From Anodontia alba (Eukaryota > Mollusca > Bivalvia > Lucinida > Lucinidae), in the NCBI GenBank assembly GCA_964016985.1, contig OZ024828.1:86382308-86446307 (forward strand): a DNA stretch of 64,000 bases, in the 5' to 3' direction. Below the pieces are notes generated by a model, which was not told the origin of the DNA, did not search any database, and worked only from the letters and a program-made list of their open reading frames with translations. Positions 30,905 to 41,989 of this stretch are shown here, in pieces. A program made the position numbers and the translations under genes. Position 1 is the stretch's first letter, and every line of letters starts with the position of its first letter.

Positions 30905-31560
30905 TTTAAGGGTCAGGTAGAGAAAACTGTCAAAAATAAATTTCTAAAGTAATCAGACTAAGACTTGGGCTGACCTAAATAATGACTGTCGGTGAACAGT
31001 GAAATGTAGACCAAGGTCACAGAATTATTCAATAGTGCAGATGTTCCCCTTCTGAAAGAAGTGTATACCATATTTGATTCACTTTTTTAGAGATGAAAAC
31101 AAGAATTCTGCTGTCCCTGCTATAGCCATTATCAAAAATAAACTTTTGGAGTCATCAGACTAAGACTAGGGCTGACCTACATAATAACAAAGTGGACAGT
31201 GAAATGTAGGCCAAGGTCACAGAATTATTCCATAGTAGAGGAGTGCCCCTTAGTAAAGAAGAGTACCGTATTTACCATATGTATTCGGACAGACAGGCCT
31301 GAGCAAACAGTTTAGACCCAGATGAGACGCCGCAAAATGCGGCGTCTCATCTGGGTCTACACTGTTTGCCACTCATCCAGCAGTTTTTAGACACAACATC
31401 GGGTAGTGAATTGTACTGGTTCAAATGTTAGAACATATATGGTAAGGAGTTGAGGTGTCCGAATACTTAGGGTAAATACGGTATACTGCATTTGATTCAC
31501 TTTTTTAGAAATGAAAACAAGAATTCTGCTGTAAGAGTCTTTGCATCTATCCTGTCTTTG
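30905..31560. repeat. Two tandem ~200-bp units, second one interrupted by a MITE
   Basis: Units share CAAAAATAAAYTTYT, TAATCAGACTAAGACT, GGGCTGACCTA and CAAGGTCACAGAATTATTC, then TTTGATTCACTTTTTTAGA and GAAAACAAGAATTCTGCTGT. Unit 2 is split at 31264-31483 by a TA1 MITE. Truncated tandem-core element is likely. Confidence 0.65.
31264..31483. mobile_element. TA-flanked palindromic MITE, family TA1, with empty-site control
   Basis: Ends CCGTATTTACC and GGTAAATACGG with TA on both sides. Core GTTTAGACCCAGATGAGACG then CCGCAAAATGCGG and the inverse. The neighbouring unit reads AGAAGTGTATACCATATTTG; removing the MITE and one TA from unit 2 gives AGAAGAGTATACTGCATTTG, which directly supports TA duplication. 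Confidence 0.85.
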
Positions 31561-31609
31561 TATGGAAATGGGAGCAATCACTTTTGAAGGACAATATTCT
31601 TCTATGGTT

Positions 31610-32065
31610 TAACCATTACAACTCTCTGGGCCAATTTAGCAGATGACAAATTGATGACATTTTTCCAAGAAAACAGAATTTGCCATTGCATGAAGTGTCA
31701 AATCCTATTTTCTGGAAAAAAAAAATACCGTATTCGACCTAATTACCGCACTGTGCGCTAAAGTTTTTCAAAATTTCTGGGGACACTCAGTGGTGGTAAA
31801 ATATGTATCTACCTGCTAAGGATACACTATAAAAAAGATCAGAAAAGGACTAATTTGATGCAAGTCGATGCAATTCAAATGAGTACCCACAACATATGCC
31901 TTCATAAAGAAGTAAAGAAAAAGTACACTGGCTATAATCTGAACTCTACGGAATTTCTTGACTGTGCGCTTATAGGGGTATGTGCGGTAATTAGACCGAA
32001 TACAGTAAGAAAAATATTTCAATGTCATCTACTGAAAATTTTACCTAAAGTGCTAAGCATTAAGA
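31610..32065. mobile_element. Family P4 MITE split by a family R insertion
   Basis: Left part: CTCTGGGCCAATTTAGCAGA, TGCATGAAGTGTCAAATCCT. Right part from 32008: AGAAAAATATTTCAATGTCA, CTACTGAAAATTTTACC and AAAGTGCTAAGCATTAA. The pieces join as in the intact copy 63840-64000 and its relatives. Confidence 0.7.
31726..32007. mobile_element. TIR MITE, family R, inserted in P4
   Basis: TACCGTATTCGACCTAATTA at the left, TAATTAGACCGAATACAGTA at the right, with CCGCACTGTGCG and CTGTGCGCTTATAGG subterminal. Centre contains GCAATTCAAATGAGTACCCA and CAACATATG, one arm of the family-H core. Confidence 0.8.
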
Positions 32066-32105
32066 CAACAATACAGTGACCATGTTTTGTGGGAAATGTA
32101 CAAGA

Positions 32106-32592
32106 ATGGTGTGATGTATGCATAAGAGTGGTGTGATGTATGCATAAGAGTGGTGTGATGTATTCATAAGAGTGGTGTGATGTTTGCATAAGAGTGATGG
32201 AATGTATGCATAAAAGTAATGAGATGTACGTATAAGAGTGATAGAATGCATGCATAAAAGTGGGGGATGCATGCATAAGAAATGTGGGATGTATGCAAAA
32301 GAATCGTAGGATGTATGCATAAGTGTGGTGGGAAGTATGCAAAAGATTGGTGGGATGTATGTAAAGAGTGGTGTGAAGTATGCATAAAAGTGGTAATGTA
32401 TGCAAAAAAAAAAGTAGAATGTATGCATAAAAGTAGTGGGATGTATGCCTAAGTGGTGGGATAGATGCAAAAGAGTGGTGGAATGTATGCAAAAGAGAGG
32501 TGGGATGTACGCATAAGTGTGGTGGGAAGTATGCATAAAAGTGGTGAATGTATGCAAAAAAAGTTGTGGGATGTACGCATAAAAGTGGTTGG
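32106..32592. repeat. ~22-bp minisatellite
   Basis: About 22 units of TGGTGTGATGTATGCATAAGA with variants (AAAAGAG, TACGCATAAG, extra A-runs). The minus-strand frames of 194 and 165 codons spanning it (His/Tyr/Thr/Ser-rich) arise because a stop-free motif is repeated in all phases; they have no gene signature. Confidence 0.9.
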
Positions 32593-32615
32593 ATATTTTT
32601 TTCGATCAAAAATTA

Positions 32616-32735
32616 TTTGGTATTTTCTTATTCCCCAAGGCATTTCTTATGAGTACCCACATATTATGTTTTCAAGGAGAAATAAGAAAAATATTTACCT
32701 CTTATCTAAAGCTTTGCATAACATAAATTATCAAC
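32616..32735. mobile_element. Family H remnant
   Basis: GGCATTTCTTATGAGTACCC, ACATATTATGTTTTCAAGGA and GAAATAAGAAAAATATTTAC match the right arm of family H. The left arm is missing, perhaps replaced by the minisatellite. Confidence 0.5.
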
Positions 32736-32739
32736 TTAT

Positions 32740-33013
32740 CTGGAAGTGTGCTTATTCTCACAAATGGTAAAATACCTTTTTCACACATATATTTTACAGA
32801 ATGATTATAGACAGTTTCCAATCAATACCAAGCTGGAGTTACAGCAATTAGATAATTAACTTTGAAGCTTAACTTGCTGCTGGCATCCCACATAAAAATA
32901 GGACAAGCTGGCCAAGATTCTTTAACAAATCTATTCTCAGAATCTGGCCTTCTGTCCTGTACCATAGCTGTAGATAAAGCACATTTTTTCAACAAAAGTA
33001 TTGATAACAGCAC
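32740..33013 (-). other. CaMKI intron, nothing recognised
   Basis: Unique-looking AT-rich sequence. A 63-codon minus-strand frame (32822-33013) has no recognisable motif and no supporting splice context that I can see. Confidence 0.4.
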
Positions 33014-33222
33014 TTAACCCTTGTCATGCTGAATAAATTAGGATGCCACGCCCACTTCTAATTTCCAGCCAATCAGATTACCTGATCCGGGGTTTTGATA
33101 GAAACTCACATATTTAATGACAAATAGTGCAGATCCAGATCAGTTGGCTTCTGAAGAAGCTAACTGATCTGGATCTACACTGCTAAGACAGGGCATGTCT
33201 TGTTCGGCAAGAGAAGGGTTAA
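33014..33222 (+). mobile_element. TTAA-flanked MITE, family P1
   Basis: TTAA at 33014-33017 and 33219-33222; ends CCCTTGTCATGCTGAATAAA and GGCAAGAGAAGGG; core GATCCAGATCAGTTGGCTTC. Very close to 18715-18927, including the TGTCTTGTTCGGCAAGAG arm. Confidence 0.8.
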
Positions 33223-33583
33223 GGCATTTTTTCCCACCAAAAAAGTACATGTCTTCATATTTATTCCTTATTTATCCATGAAAACTACTGTATTTACCTA
33301 ACTTTAGAACAAGCAGGATAAGGAATTAAGATGTCTTATATTTACAGCAAATATGATCTGTTAAAAGTACAACAAATATGGTCTGTTATAAGATTGCCTC
33401 TCTAGACTTATATACATACAATAGGTAGCAGTCTGCTAAATATTCATGAGATGTGGCACCGCCCTTTTTGAGGAGATTTGGCAAAAAGAAAAATACACAA
33501 GGAGCCTCTCACTGCTCTCATGCACCTTGAATTTTAGGACATGGTGAGATCAGGCCAGTTAAGATAAATAAACTGTTTTTAAA

Positions 33584-33946
33584 TACCGTATTCGACCTAA
33601 TTACCGCACTGTGCACTTAAATTTTTCAAAAGCACTGGGGAAACTTGTGGTAAAATATCCACCTAATAAGGGCACACTTGAAAGAAAGAGCAACAGAGGA
33701 CTTCATGAGGAGCGTATTTAATGATGCTTATGCAATGTTATTTTCTGTTTTCTTTATAGAATCATATGTTGTGGATACTCGTTTGAATTGCCTCAACTTG
33801 TCGAGGCAATTCAAATGAGTACCCACAACATATGTCTTTTTCATAAAGAAGTAGATAAAAGTACACTGGGTGTAATCTTTTAGATTACTAAATTGTTTGA
33901 CTGTGCGCTTATAGGAGCATGTGCGGTAATTGGGTCGAATACGGTA
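33584..33946. mobile_element. TIR MITE, family R, with intact H-type core
   Basis: Ends TACCGTATTCGACCTAATTA and AATTGGGTCGAATACGGTA. The centre holds CATATGTTGTGGATACTCG, TTTGAATTGCCTC, AACTTGTCGAGG and the inverse, i.e. the same palindrome that fills family H, inside completely different termini. Confidence 0.8.
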
Positions 33947-34099
33947 AGAGGGATTTGGTAAACATTGTAATGGTGGTTTATTAGGAGGAGTTGAAAATGT
34001 TACTATTATCATCTATTATCATGACTGTGGAAATATTTAGTGGTAAGCACCCAGTTCCATTCCCTCCTGATATGCAACTCTAAAAGTTTTAGTGATAAT

Positions 34100-34285
34100 A
34101 CCTTGCCATGCTGAATAAATCAGATGCCACACAGACTTCTAATTTTCAGCCAATCAGATTACTTGATCCAGGTTGTAAATACAAATTCACAAAATGACAA
34201 ATGGTGCACATCCAGATCAGTTGGCCAACTGATCTGGATCTACACTGTTTGCAAAGGCAGGGCATATCTTGCTTCAGCTGGACAA
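34100..34285 (+). mobile_element. Decayed family P1 MITE
   Basis: CCTTGCCATGCTGAATAAAT, CCAATCAGATTACTTGATCC, a shortened core CATCCAGATCAGTTGGCC with its inverse, and GGCAGGGCATATCTTGCTTC. TTAA ends not preserved. Confidence 0.6.
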
Positions 34286-34289
34286 TATT

Positions 34290-34560
34290 TAATCTTAGCT
34301 CCAGAGTAGACACTTTTTCCAAACAAAAAGTATCAATATTTTTCTTATTTCTGCATGAATATGTATGTTGTAGGTACTCATTAGAAGCAGCTCAATGAGG
34401 CACTTCTAATGAGTACCACATCATACATCATGCAGAGATGAGATAAATATCTATTTCTTATTTCTGCATGAATATGTTGTGTGTACTCATTAGAAGTGCC
34501 TCATTGAGGTGCTTCTAATGAGTACCACATCATACATATTCATGCAGAAATAAGACTAGA
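34290..34560. mobile_element. Family H, two adjacent hairpins
   Basis: TTAGCTCCAGAGTAGACAC, then TTATTTCTGCATGAATATGT and GTACTCATTAGAAG with inverse, repeated twice (34343-34436 and 34455-34556). A further right-hand arm of the same type sits at 38410-38515 beyond the tandem-core block. Confidence 0.6.
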
Positions 34561-34779
34561 TATGTGTCAATATAACACAGATACCCCCACCCAGGGCCAT
34601 TCTCACGCACACTCAGGCATTTTGCAAAAAATGAAGTTGAAACTAGAGCTGGTGTTTGTAAAACACTATGCACCCAACTGCTTGACTCTAAAACTGCTTG
34701 ACTCCCAACACTGCTTGCCCATGATGGTAACAACAGTACAAATATACGAGATTTAAATGTTATTTTATCAAAAGGGAAA

Positions 34780-36898
34780 TAACTCTAAATAAAAAAAAAT
34801 ATATGCCAGACAAGAAAAAAATATGGGTCAGCTATTTTTTCATGGGGAACCCATACATAAAATTTCAAAACCCTAGCATGCATGGTTCTTAAGATATGGC
34901 ATGCAAAAAAAAAACGTGACAAATGGACAAACAGATGGATAGACGAATGAAGGCAAAATAATAAAAGTTAATCAGGTTGTCTACTCATCACCACCAGTCT
35001 ATTCATCAAGTTTCAAGGCTCTAGCTCAAACAGTTTTTGAGATATTTTGCTGACAAGGTAAAAATGCCCAAAAGTACAAAGGGCCATAACTCATGATGTA
35101 TTTTCAGAATTTATTCAAAAGTTAATCAGGTCATCTATACATCACTACAAATCCATTCACCAAGTTTCAAGGCTCTAGCTCTAGCAGTTTTTGAGATATT
35201 TTGCTGACAAGGTTTTTGTTTGTGTTGAGGTTTTACGGCCCAGTCAACCCAATGGGGTCATGTCGAGCGCGGTCAGTTTACCCAACCACACATTTATTGT
35301 GCACATTCTTTCGCCAGAAACTGACAACTGCCCTTCTTGAATCAGCGGAAGGGAGAGAATGACCGTAGAAAATATTTCATGATCAATCTCCATGAAAGAA
35401 TGTTGCCGACCTCGACGGGGGTTGAACCCGCGACCTCCTGGTCTCTAGTCGGACGGCGCATCCAACTGAGCCACCGAGGCCGGCTGCTGACAAGGTAAAA
35501 ATGTCCAAAATTACAAAGGGCCATGACTCAAGAAGTATTTTTTTAAAATCTATTCAAAAGTTAATCAGACTGTCTACTCATCACTACCAGTCTTTTCATC
35601 AAGTTTCAAGGCTCTAGCTCCTACAGTTTTTGAGATATTTTGCTGACATGGTAAATATGCCCAAACTTATAAAGAGCCATAACTCATGAAGTATTTTTCA
35701 GATTTTATTCAAAAGTTCAACAAGTCATCTACTCATCACTACAAATCAATTCACCAAGTTTCAAGGCTCTAGCTCTAGCAGTTTTTGAGATATTGTGCTG
35801 ACAAGGTAGAAATGTCCAAAATTACAAAGGGCCATAACTCAAGAAGTATTTTTCAAAATTTATTCTAAAGTTAATCAGGTTTACTCATCACTACCAGTCT
35901 ATTCATCAAGTTTCAAGGCTCTAGCTCAAACAGTTTTTTGAGATATTTTGCTGACAAGGTAAAAATGCCCAAAATTACAAAGGGCCATAACTCATGAAGT
36001 ATTTTTCAGAATTTATTCCAAAGTTCATCAGGTCATCTACTCATCACTTCAAATCCATTCACCAAGTTTCAAGGCTCTAGCTCTAGCAGTTTTTGAGATA
36101 TTTTGCTGACAAGGTAAAAATGCCCAAACTTACAAAGGGCCATAACTCAAGAAGTATTTTTCAAAATTTATTCAAAAGTTAATCAGGTTGTCTACACATC
36201 ACTACCAGTCTATTCATCAAGTTTCAAGGCTCTAGCTCAAACAGTTTTTGAGATATTTTGCTGACAAAGTAAAAATGCCCAAAATTACAAAGGGCCATAA
36301 CTCATGAAGTACTTTACAGAATTTATTCAAAAGTTAATCAGGTCATCTACTCATCACTACAAATCCATTCGCCAAGTTTCAAGACTTTACCTTTAACAGG
36401 TTTTGAGATATTTTGCTGACATGGTCAAAATGCCCAAAATTTTAAAGGGCCATAACTCAATAAGTATTTTTCAAAATGTACTCAAAAGTTAATCAGGTTG
36501 TCTACTCATCACTACCAGTCTATGGACAAACAGATGGATAGACGAATGAAGGCAAAATAATAAAAGTTAATCAGGTTGTCTACTCATCACCACCAGTATA
36601 TTCATTAAGTTTCAAGGCTCTAGCTTTAATACTTTTTGAGATATTTTGCTGACAAGATTGCATCAATATTTTTTCAAAGGTCCTTAACTCAGGAAAGGGG
36701 CATAATCCTGTGAAGAAAAAAAAATACATGTCAGCTATTTTTTCATAAGGAATCCATATAAAAAAATTCAAAACAGTAGCATGCACGGTTCTAAAGTTAT
36801 GCTATCAAAAAATGTGAGGAACGGATGGACAGATGGAGGGATGGATGAACACCCCAGAAGCAATATGCCCCTCCAACTTCTTGAAGTTGGGGGCATAA
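34780..36898 (+). mobile_element. Tandem-core element with alternating ~155-bp units, carrying SINE1
   Basis: Units contain AAGTTTCAAGGCTCTAGCTC, TTTTTGAGATATTTTGCTGA, CAAGGTAAAAATGCCCAAAA and GGGCCATAACTCATGAAG. Subtypes CAGGTTGTCTACTCATCAC + CCAGTCTATTCATC and CAGGTCATCTACTCATCAC + CAAATCCATTCACC alternate. The 3' end has GGATGGACAGATGGAGGG, ATGCCCCTCCAACTTC / GAAGTTGGGGGCAT. A DNA stretch GACAAACAGATGGATAGACG occurs near both ends (34926 and 36524). Confidence 0.7.
35214..35484 (-). mobile_element. SINE1 with 12-bp target duplication
   Basis: Flanked by TGCTGACAAGGT at 35202-35213 and 35485-35496, inside a tandem unit. Minus-strand head GCCGGCCTCGGTGGCTCAG and CGCGGGTTCAACCCCC give A and B boxes. 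About 40 bp are missing after the ACCACAC block compared with 37272-37577. Confidence 0.9.
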
Positions 36899-38403
36899 AA
36901 ACGGCCATAACTATCATAATAATTGGCAGATTTTACCCTAAATCGAACTTGACCTATATTTTATGATTATATACCTGTGATAAAATATAACCAATCTTTT
37001 TAAAAAAAATTTCGATAGGAAAACATTTTTTGAAGGTGAAAAAGAGCCATAACTCCCATAATAATGGGTGGATTTTATCATGAATCGATCTTCACCTCTA
37101 TTTTATGATTATATATACCTGTGTATTAAATATAAATCCAGTATTTAAAATATGAATATATGAATCCAATACACTAATGTTTTCAAAAAGATATCAACAG
37201 AAACTATTTTTCAAAGTTGAACAAAGGGCCGTAATTCCAAAAATAATTGGTGGATTTTACCCTAAATTGAAGCCGGCCTCGGTGGCTCAGTTGGATGCGC
37301 CGTCCGACTGGAGACCAGGAGGTCGCGGGTTCAACCCCGCTGAGGTCGGCAACATTCTTTCGTGGAGATTGATCATGAAATATTTTCTGCGGTCATTCTC
37401 TCCCTTCCGCTGATTCAAGAAGGACAGTTGTCAGTTTCTGGCGAAAGAATGTGCACAATACTGGTTAACCGCTTAGAGGACTAAGCCTGCCCAGTAAACG
37501 TGTGGTTAGGTAAACTGACCGCGCTCGACATGATCCCATTGGGTTGACTGGGCTGTAAAACCTCAACACAAACAAAAACCCTAAATTGAACTTGACCTAT
37601 ATTTTATAATTATATGCTCGTGTATAAAATATGAATCCAATTCACTAATCTTTTCAAAATTTATGGAACGGAAACCATTTTTCAAAGTTGAAAAAGGGCC
37701 ATAACTCCCAAAATGGTGGATTTTACCCTAAATCGAACTTGACCTACATTTTATGATACCATAACTGTGTATAAAATTTGAATCCAATACACCGATCTTT
37801 TCAAAAGATATCGAACGGAAACCATTTTTCAACTATTTTTTCAACATTGAAATAGGGCAGTAACTCTAAAAATAATTGGTGGATTTTACCCTAAATCAAA
37901 CTTGACCTATATTTTATAATTATATGCTTGTGTATAAAACGTGAATCCAATATACTAATCTTTTTAAAAGTTATGGAATGGAAACCATTTTTCAAATTTG
38001 AAAAAGGGCCATAACTCCCAAAATAATAGGTAGATTTTACTCTAAATCAAACTTGACCTATCTTTTATAATTATATTCCTGTGTATAAAATTTCAATCCA
38101 ATACACCAATCCTTTCAAAAGATATTGCAGGGAAACCATTTTTCAAAGTTGAAAATTTTTCAAAGTTGAAAAAGGGTCATAACTCCCAAAATAATTGGTG
38201 AATTTTACCCTTAATCAAACTTGACCTACATTTTATGATTATATACCTGTGTATAAAATTTTAATCCAATACAACAATTCTTTCAAAAATTATCGCAGGG
38301 AAACCAATTGTGTTACGTACGGGACGGACAGACGTACATATGGACAGCGGCGATACTATATATGCCCCCCCTCCCACCCCACCCAAAATGGTGGGGGCAT
38401 AAA
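36899..38403 (+). mobile_element. Tandem-core element (~165-bp units) carrying SINE1
   Basis: Units hold GGGCCATAACTCCCAAAATA, GGTGGATTTTACCCTAAATC, AACTTGACCTATATTTTATG and CAATACACCAATCTTTTC. Ends GGGACGGACAGACGTACAT, GCGGCGATACTATATATGCC and a C-run / GGTGGGGGCAT hairpin. Same 3' end type as its left neighbour but a different core, directly abutting it. Confidence 0.7.
37272..37577 (+). mobile_element. SINE1, full-length reference copy
   Basis: Flanked by ACCCTAAATTGAA at 37259-37271 and 37578-37590 (13 bp, perfect). Head: A box TGGCTCAGTTGG (37283-37294) and B box GGTTCAACCC (about 37328-37337), as in a tRNA-derived pol III promoter. Body: TTGATCATGAAATATTTTCT, TTCAAGAAGGACAGTTGTCA, GGCGAAAGAATGTGCACAAT, GAGGACTAAGCCTGCCCAG, GCTCGACATGATCCCATTGG. 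Tail: CCTCAACACAAACAAAA. About 306 bp. A tRNA-related bivalve SINE; I cannot assign the named family without comparison. Confidence 0.92.
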
Positions 38404-38409
38404 AAATAT

Positions 38410-38515
38410 TTATCTGCTATGAGGCACTACTAATGGGGTACCACATCATACATATTCATGCAGAAATAAGAAAAATATTTATCTGCTCTCCCCTCTTATC
38501 TGGAGCTATGGTTAA
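38410..38515. mobile_element. Family H right-arm fragment
   Basis: GAGGCACTACTAATGGGGTA, CATCATACATATTCATGCAG, AAATAAGAAAAATATTTATC and CTTATCTGGAGCTATGG match the right side of the hairpins at 34290-34560. Confidence 0.55.
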
Positions 38516-38525
38516 ATTATAACAC

Positions 38526-40445
38526 AACAAGAGCTGTCGGAGGACAGCGAGCTCGCCTGCTGGGTACATTTTATATTGTAACATTTTTATCATTAAGCCA
38601 TATAATATAGGTCACACTGACCTAGATGTATTTGTATGTAAATCATTTTGTCACTTAGATATAATAATCCAGGTATGACAATTCTCCATGAAATAGTAAT
38701 AAAAATAAAAGGCAAAATCACTGACGCATGAAATATAGGTCACAATGACCTAGATATAGTAAGTGGTCATTCATTGTGTCACATGAACTAATATCCCAGG
38801 TGTGACATTTATCCAACAAATATTCAAGATATAAGGCAAAATCACTGAACCATGAAATATAGGTCACACCAACAGAGATATATTTTGACGTCAATAATCG
38901 GGTCACAAGGAACTAATATCCCAGGTGTGACATTTATCCAACAAATAGTTTTCAAGATATAAGGCAAAATCACTGAACCATGAAATATAGGTCACAATGA
39001 CCTAGATATAGTAAGTGGTCATTCATTGGGTCACATGGAACTAATATCCCAGGTGTGACATTTATCCAACAAATAGTATTCAAGATATAAGGCAAAATCA
39101 CTGAACCATGAAATATAGGTCACACCAACAGAGATATATTTTGACGTCAATAATCGGGTCACAAGGAACTAATATCCCAGGTGTGACATTTATCCAACAA
39201 ATAGTATTCAAGATATAAGGCAAAATCACTGAACCATGAAATATAGGTCACACCAACAGAGATATATTTTGACGTCAATAATCGGGTCACAAGGAACTAA
39301 TATCCCAGGTGTGACATTTATCCAACAAATAGTATTCAAGCTATAAGGCAAAATCACTGAACCATGAAATATAGGTCACAATGACCTAGATATAGTAAGT
39401 GGTCATTCATTGGGTCACATGGAACTAATATCCCAGGTGTGACATTTATCCAACAAATAGTATTCAAGATATAAGGCAAAATCACTGAACCATGAAATAT
39501 AGGTCACAATGACCTAGATATAGTAAGTGGTCATTCATTGGGTCACATGGAACTAATATCCCAGGTGTGACATTTATCCAACAAATAGTATTCAAGATAT
39601 AAGGCAAAATCACTGAACCATGAAATATAGGTCACAATGACCTAGATATAGTAAGTGGTCATTCATTGGGTCACATGGAAGTAATATCCCAGGTGTGACA
39701 TTTAACCAACAAAAAGTATTCAAGATATAAGGCAAAATCACTGAACCATGAAATATAGGTCACAATGACCTAAATATAGTAAGTGGTCATTCATTGGGTC
39801 ACATGGAAGTAATATCCCAGGTGTGACATTTATCCAACAAATAGTATTCAAGATATAAGGCAAAATCACTGGACCGTGAAATCTAGGTGACCTTGACCGT
39901 AAAATGTAGGTCACCATGACCTTCACTCTCTTACACTTAAACTGATGTCACATAGTTAGCTGATGTATAACCAGTTGTGTCTATAACCTGTAGGCATATA
40001 AGATTTTACAAATGTGTCCTAGATTTTGACCCCTAGCCCAACCCCAAGGCCCACCCTGAGGTATGAACCCAGGGGTATGTTCTTTTGGAATCTCAGAAGA
40101 CTCGTCCAGGTACCCAAATTCTAAATATGAATGCTCTATGAGGAGTGAAAGTCAAGATATAAGAATTTGAAAAACTTTAACACAGTATTACAAAGGTGTC
40201 CTAGATTCTGACCCCTAGCCCCACCCAGGGGCATGAACCCAGGGGTTTATTCTCTTGGAATCTCAGAAGACCAAATTTGATGCCTCTGTGAGGAGTGACT
40301 GTTGAGATATAAGCATTTGAAAAACTTTAACACAGTGTGACGGGAACGGGAACGCAAACGCAAACGCAAACGCAAACGCAAACGCAAACGTGGACGACCG
40401 GGGTGACTACAATAGCTCTCCTTGTACTTCGTACAGGCGAGCTAA
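38526..40445 (+). mobile_element. Tandem-core element with two unit types
   Basis: Starts AACAAGAGCTGTCGGAGGAC with AGCGAGCTCGCCTGC. About nine units of 125-130 bp share ATAAGGCAAAATCACTGAAC, ATGAAATATAGGTCACA and CCCAGGTGTGACATTTATCC. Type P has ATGACCTAGATATAGTAAGT; type Q has CCAACAGAGATATATTTTGA. Order from 38728: P Q P Q Q P P P P. Then a 3' region with CCTAGCCCCACCC words, GGGAACGCAAACG hexamers (40340-40395) and the end AGCTCTCCTTGTACTTCGTA, CAGGCGAGCTAA. GAGCTCGCCTG at the start inversely matches CAGGCGAGCT at the end. Confidence 0.8.
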
Positions 40446-40515
40446 AAACTATCCTATCTGCTGATCTTGCTTCCCCTGGATCCCTGATTACAGAACATAC
40501 ATTGTATTAATTTTA

Positions 40516-40723
40516 TACAGTAAAACCTGTGTAAGACAGCTACCTTTGAAACTGACTTTAGTGGTTGATGTGGAAAGGTGGTTGTCTTATAAAGGTACAT
40601 GTCATGTAATTTTGCTAGCAAAATTACATGACATGTACCTTTATAAGACAGACAACTTTTTCCACATCAACCACTACTTAAAGTCAGTCTAGAAGGTGGC
40701 TCTCTTACACAGGTTTTACTGTA
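40516..40723. mobile_element. Long-palindrome MITE, Tc1/mariner-like
   Basis: TA target on both sides; CAGTAAAACCTGTGTAAGA at the left and its inverse at the right. Almost the whole 200 bp folds on itself: AGGTACATGTCATGTAATTT meets its inverse at the centre GCTAGC. Termini beginning CAGT next to TA are typical of Tc1-like elements. Confidence 0.85.
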
Positions 40724-40734
40724 AACACCCTTTT

Positions 40735-40990
40735 CATATCTAGCCTTGTCAACTGGGCTGCATCAAGTGAAAAAGTGCCTTCTAACATGCACAAAATGTG
40801 CAGATTCAGATCATCCTGCGCATACGCAAAATATCATACAGGCCTTTGCTCTCCATTCTAACATTCTGCAGTGTCCAATGATTTTTGAGGTGGACATAGA
40901 AGGCCCTGATCAGACTATGCAGATGTGCAGGCTGATCTGAGCCTTCCCTGTCTGCATATGCCCCAAGACACGTTTTCGCATGTTCAGCCC
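40735..40990. repeat. Dispersed repeat shared with 48620-48850
   Basis: ACATGCACAAAATGTGCAG, GATCAGACTATGCAGATGTG and CAGGCTGATCTGAGCC resemble GATCAGACCGCATGAATGTG, CAGGCTGACCTGATTC at 48780-48830. Ends not defined. Confidence 0.5.
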
Positions 40991-41128
40991 ATATTAATTT
41001 TCAAATTAATTCTTATCATTTATTCAAATTTATGTATTAATTTTGAAAGAAAAAAAAATTGTCCTACCCTAAAATTAACTGGTATAAAAATTACCTCAAT
41101 TCAGAATCCTGAAATACAGAACACTAAA

Positions 41129-41331
41129 CCTTAGCATGCTTGGAAAAAACTTCAGCATACAAAATTTTGAAATATTTTTTCTCCGTTTCCAGGAAACAGG
41201 CTTTGATATTTCATGCAAATTGTCTGACAATTTGCATGAAATGTCAAAGCCTATGTTCTAAGAAAATTAGAAAAATATCATAAAAAAATTTGTTGATCGC
41301 TGAATCTGCCCAGAGTGCAGAAAAGGTTAAA
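41129..41331. mobile_element. Palindromic MITE, family P4
   Basis: TTAGCATGCTTGGAAAAAAC, TTCCAGGAAACAGGCTTTGA, TTTCATGCAAATTGTC directly followed by GACAATTTGCATGAAA, then TGAATCTGCCCAGAGTGC. Confidence 0.7.
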
Positions 41332-41485
41332 GGAAGTCATTTTTCTTAGAGAATTTTACAGTAAGAGATTGCAGTAGTCTGCATTGTCAATGGTGGGGTA
41401 TCAGGAAGAATAATTTCATAGAAAATATATTTCATCTACAGGTCCTGCAGCAGAATCTATGTTTAATGTCATTCTTAGACAAATT

Positions 41486-41760
41486 TTGTTCAAGTTCTTC
41501 TTTAACAACATGTCAACCTTTGCAGGTCATCCCCGAGATAGGGACAAAAGCCTTAATAGAGGAGAGGAAAGAGAAATAGAGGAGGGTAAGGGAAAAAGAG
41601 ACTGAGTGTCCAAAAACAGAGAATACTAACATGCCCCTTTCCCCCATATTCTGCAAGTACAGCAGACACTTACCACCACACTACCACCCATATTTTTAGA
41701 AAAAACCATCAAGCACTTTAAAAGGGACTTGTTCAATTTTTTATAAGTACTGAAAGCAGC
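41486..41760. mobile_element. SINE2-like element
   Basis: CTTTAACAACATGTCAACCT, GCAGGTCATCCCCGAGATAG, purine-rich GGAGAGGAAAGAGAAATAG and CCCCCATATTCTGCAAGTAC parallel SINE2 at 22289 and the copies near 47160 and 47730. No duplication identified. Confidence 0.5.
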
Positions 41761-41782
41761 AAAATGTCCCAGAGGACTTGTT

Positions 41783-41820
41783 GGGGGGTAGGGGATGGGG
41801 GATAAGGGGAGTGGGAGGGG
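41783..41820 (+). other. G-quadruplex-prone G tract
   Basis: G6-TA-G4-AT-G5-ATAA-G4-AGT-G3-A-G4: six G-runs of at least three separated by 1-4 bases. On the plus strand, so the CaMKI transcript would carry the C-rich complement. Confidence 0.75.
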
Positions 41821-41849
41821 TATTTGGTAATAATTCTAGGACAATTTTT

Positions 41850-41970
41850 GTTATTTCTCCATGAAAACAAACATTGCATATACTAAAAAGATACATAGTG
41901 GGTACTCATTAGAATTGCCTCTGAGGCAATTCTAATGAGTACCCACAATGTATATTTTTTATGGAGAACT
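41850..41970. mobile_element. Family H hairpin
   Basis: TTATTTCTCCATGAAAACAA, GTGGGTACTCATTAGAATTG and its inverse CAATTCTAATGAGTACCCAC, then TTTTTTATGGAGAACTG. Confidence 0.65.
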
Positions 41971-41989
41971 GTAGAATTATCATCATATA

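Noticed and set aside
32025..32609. 194-codon and 165-codon minus-strand proteins
   Set aside because: They are the translation of a 22-bp minisatellite lacking stops in several frames; the repeated His/Thr/Tyr pattern follows the DNA period.
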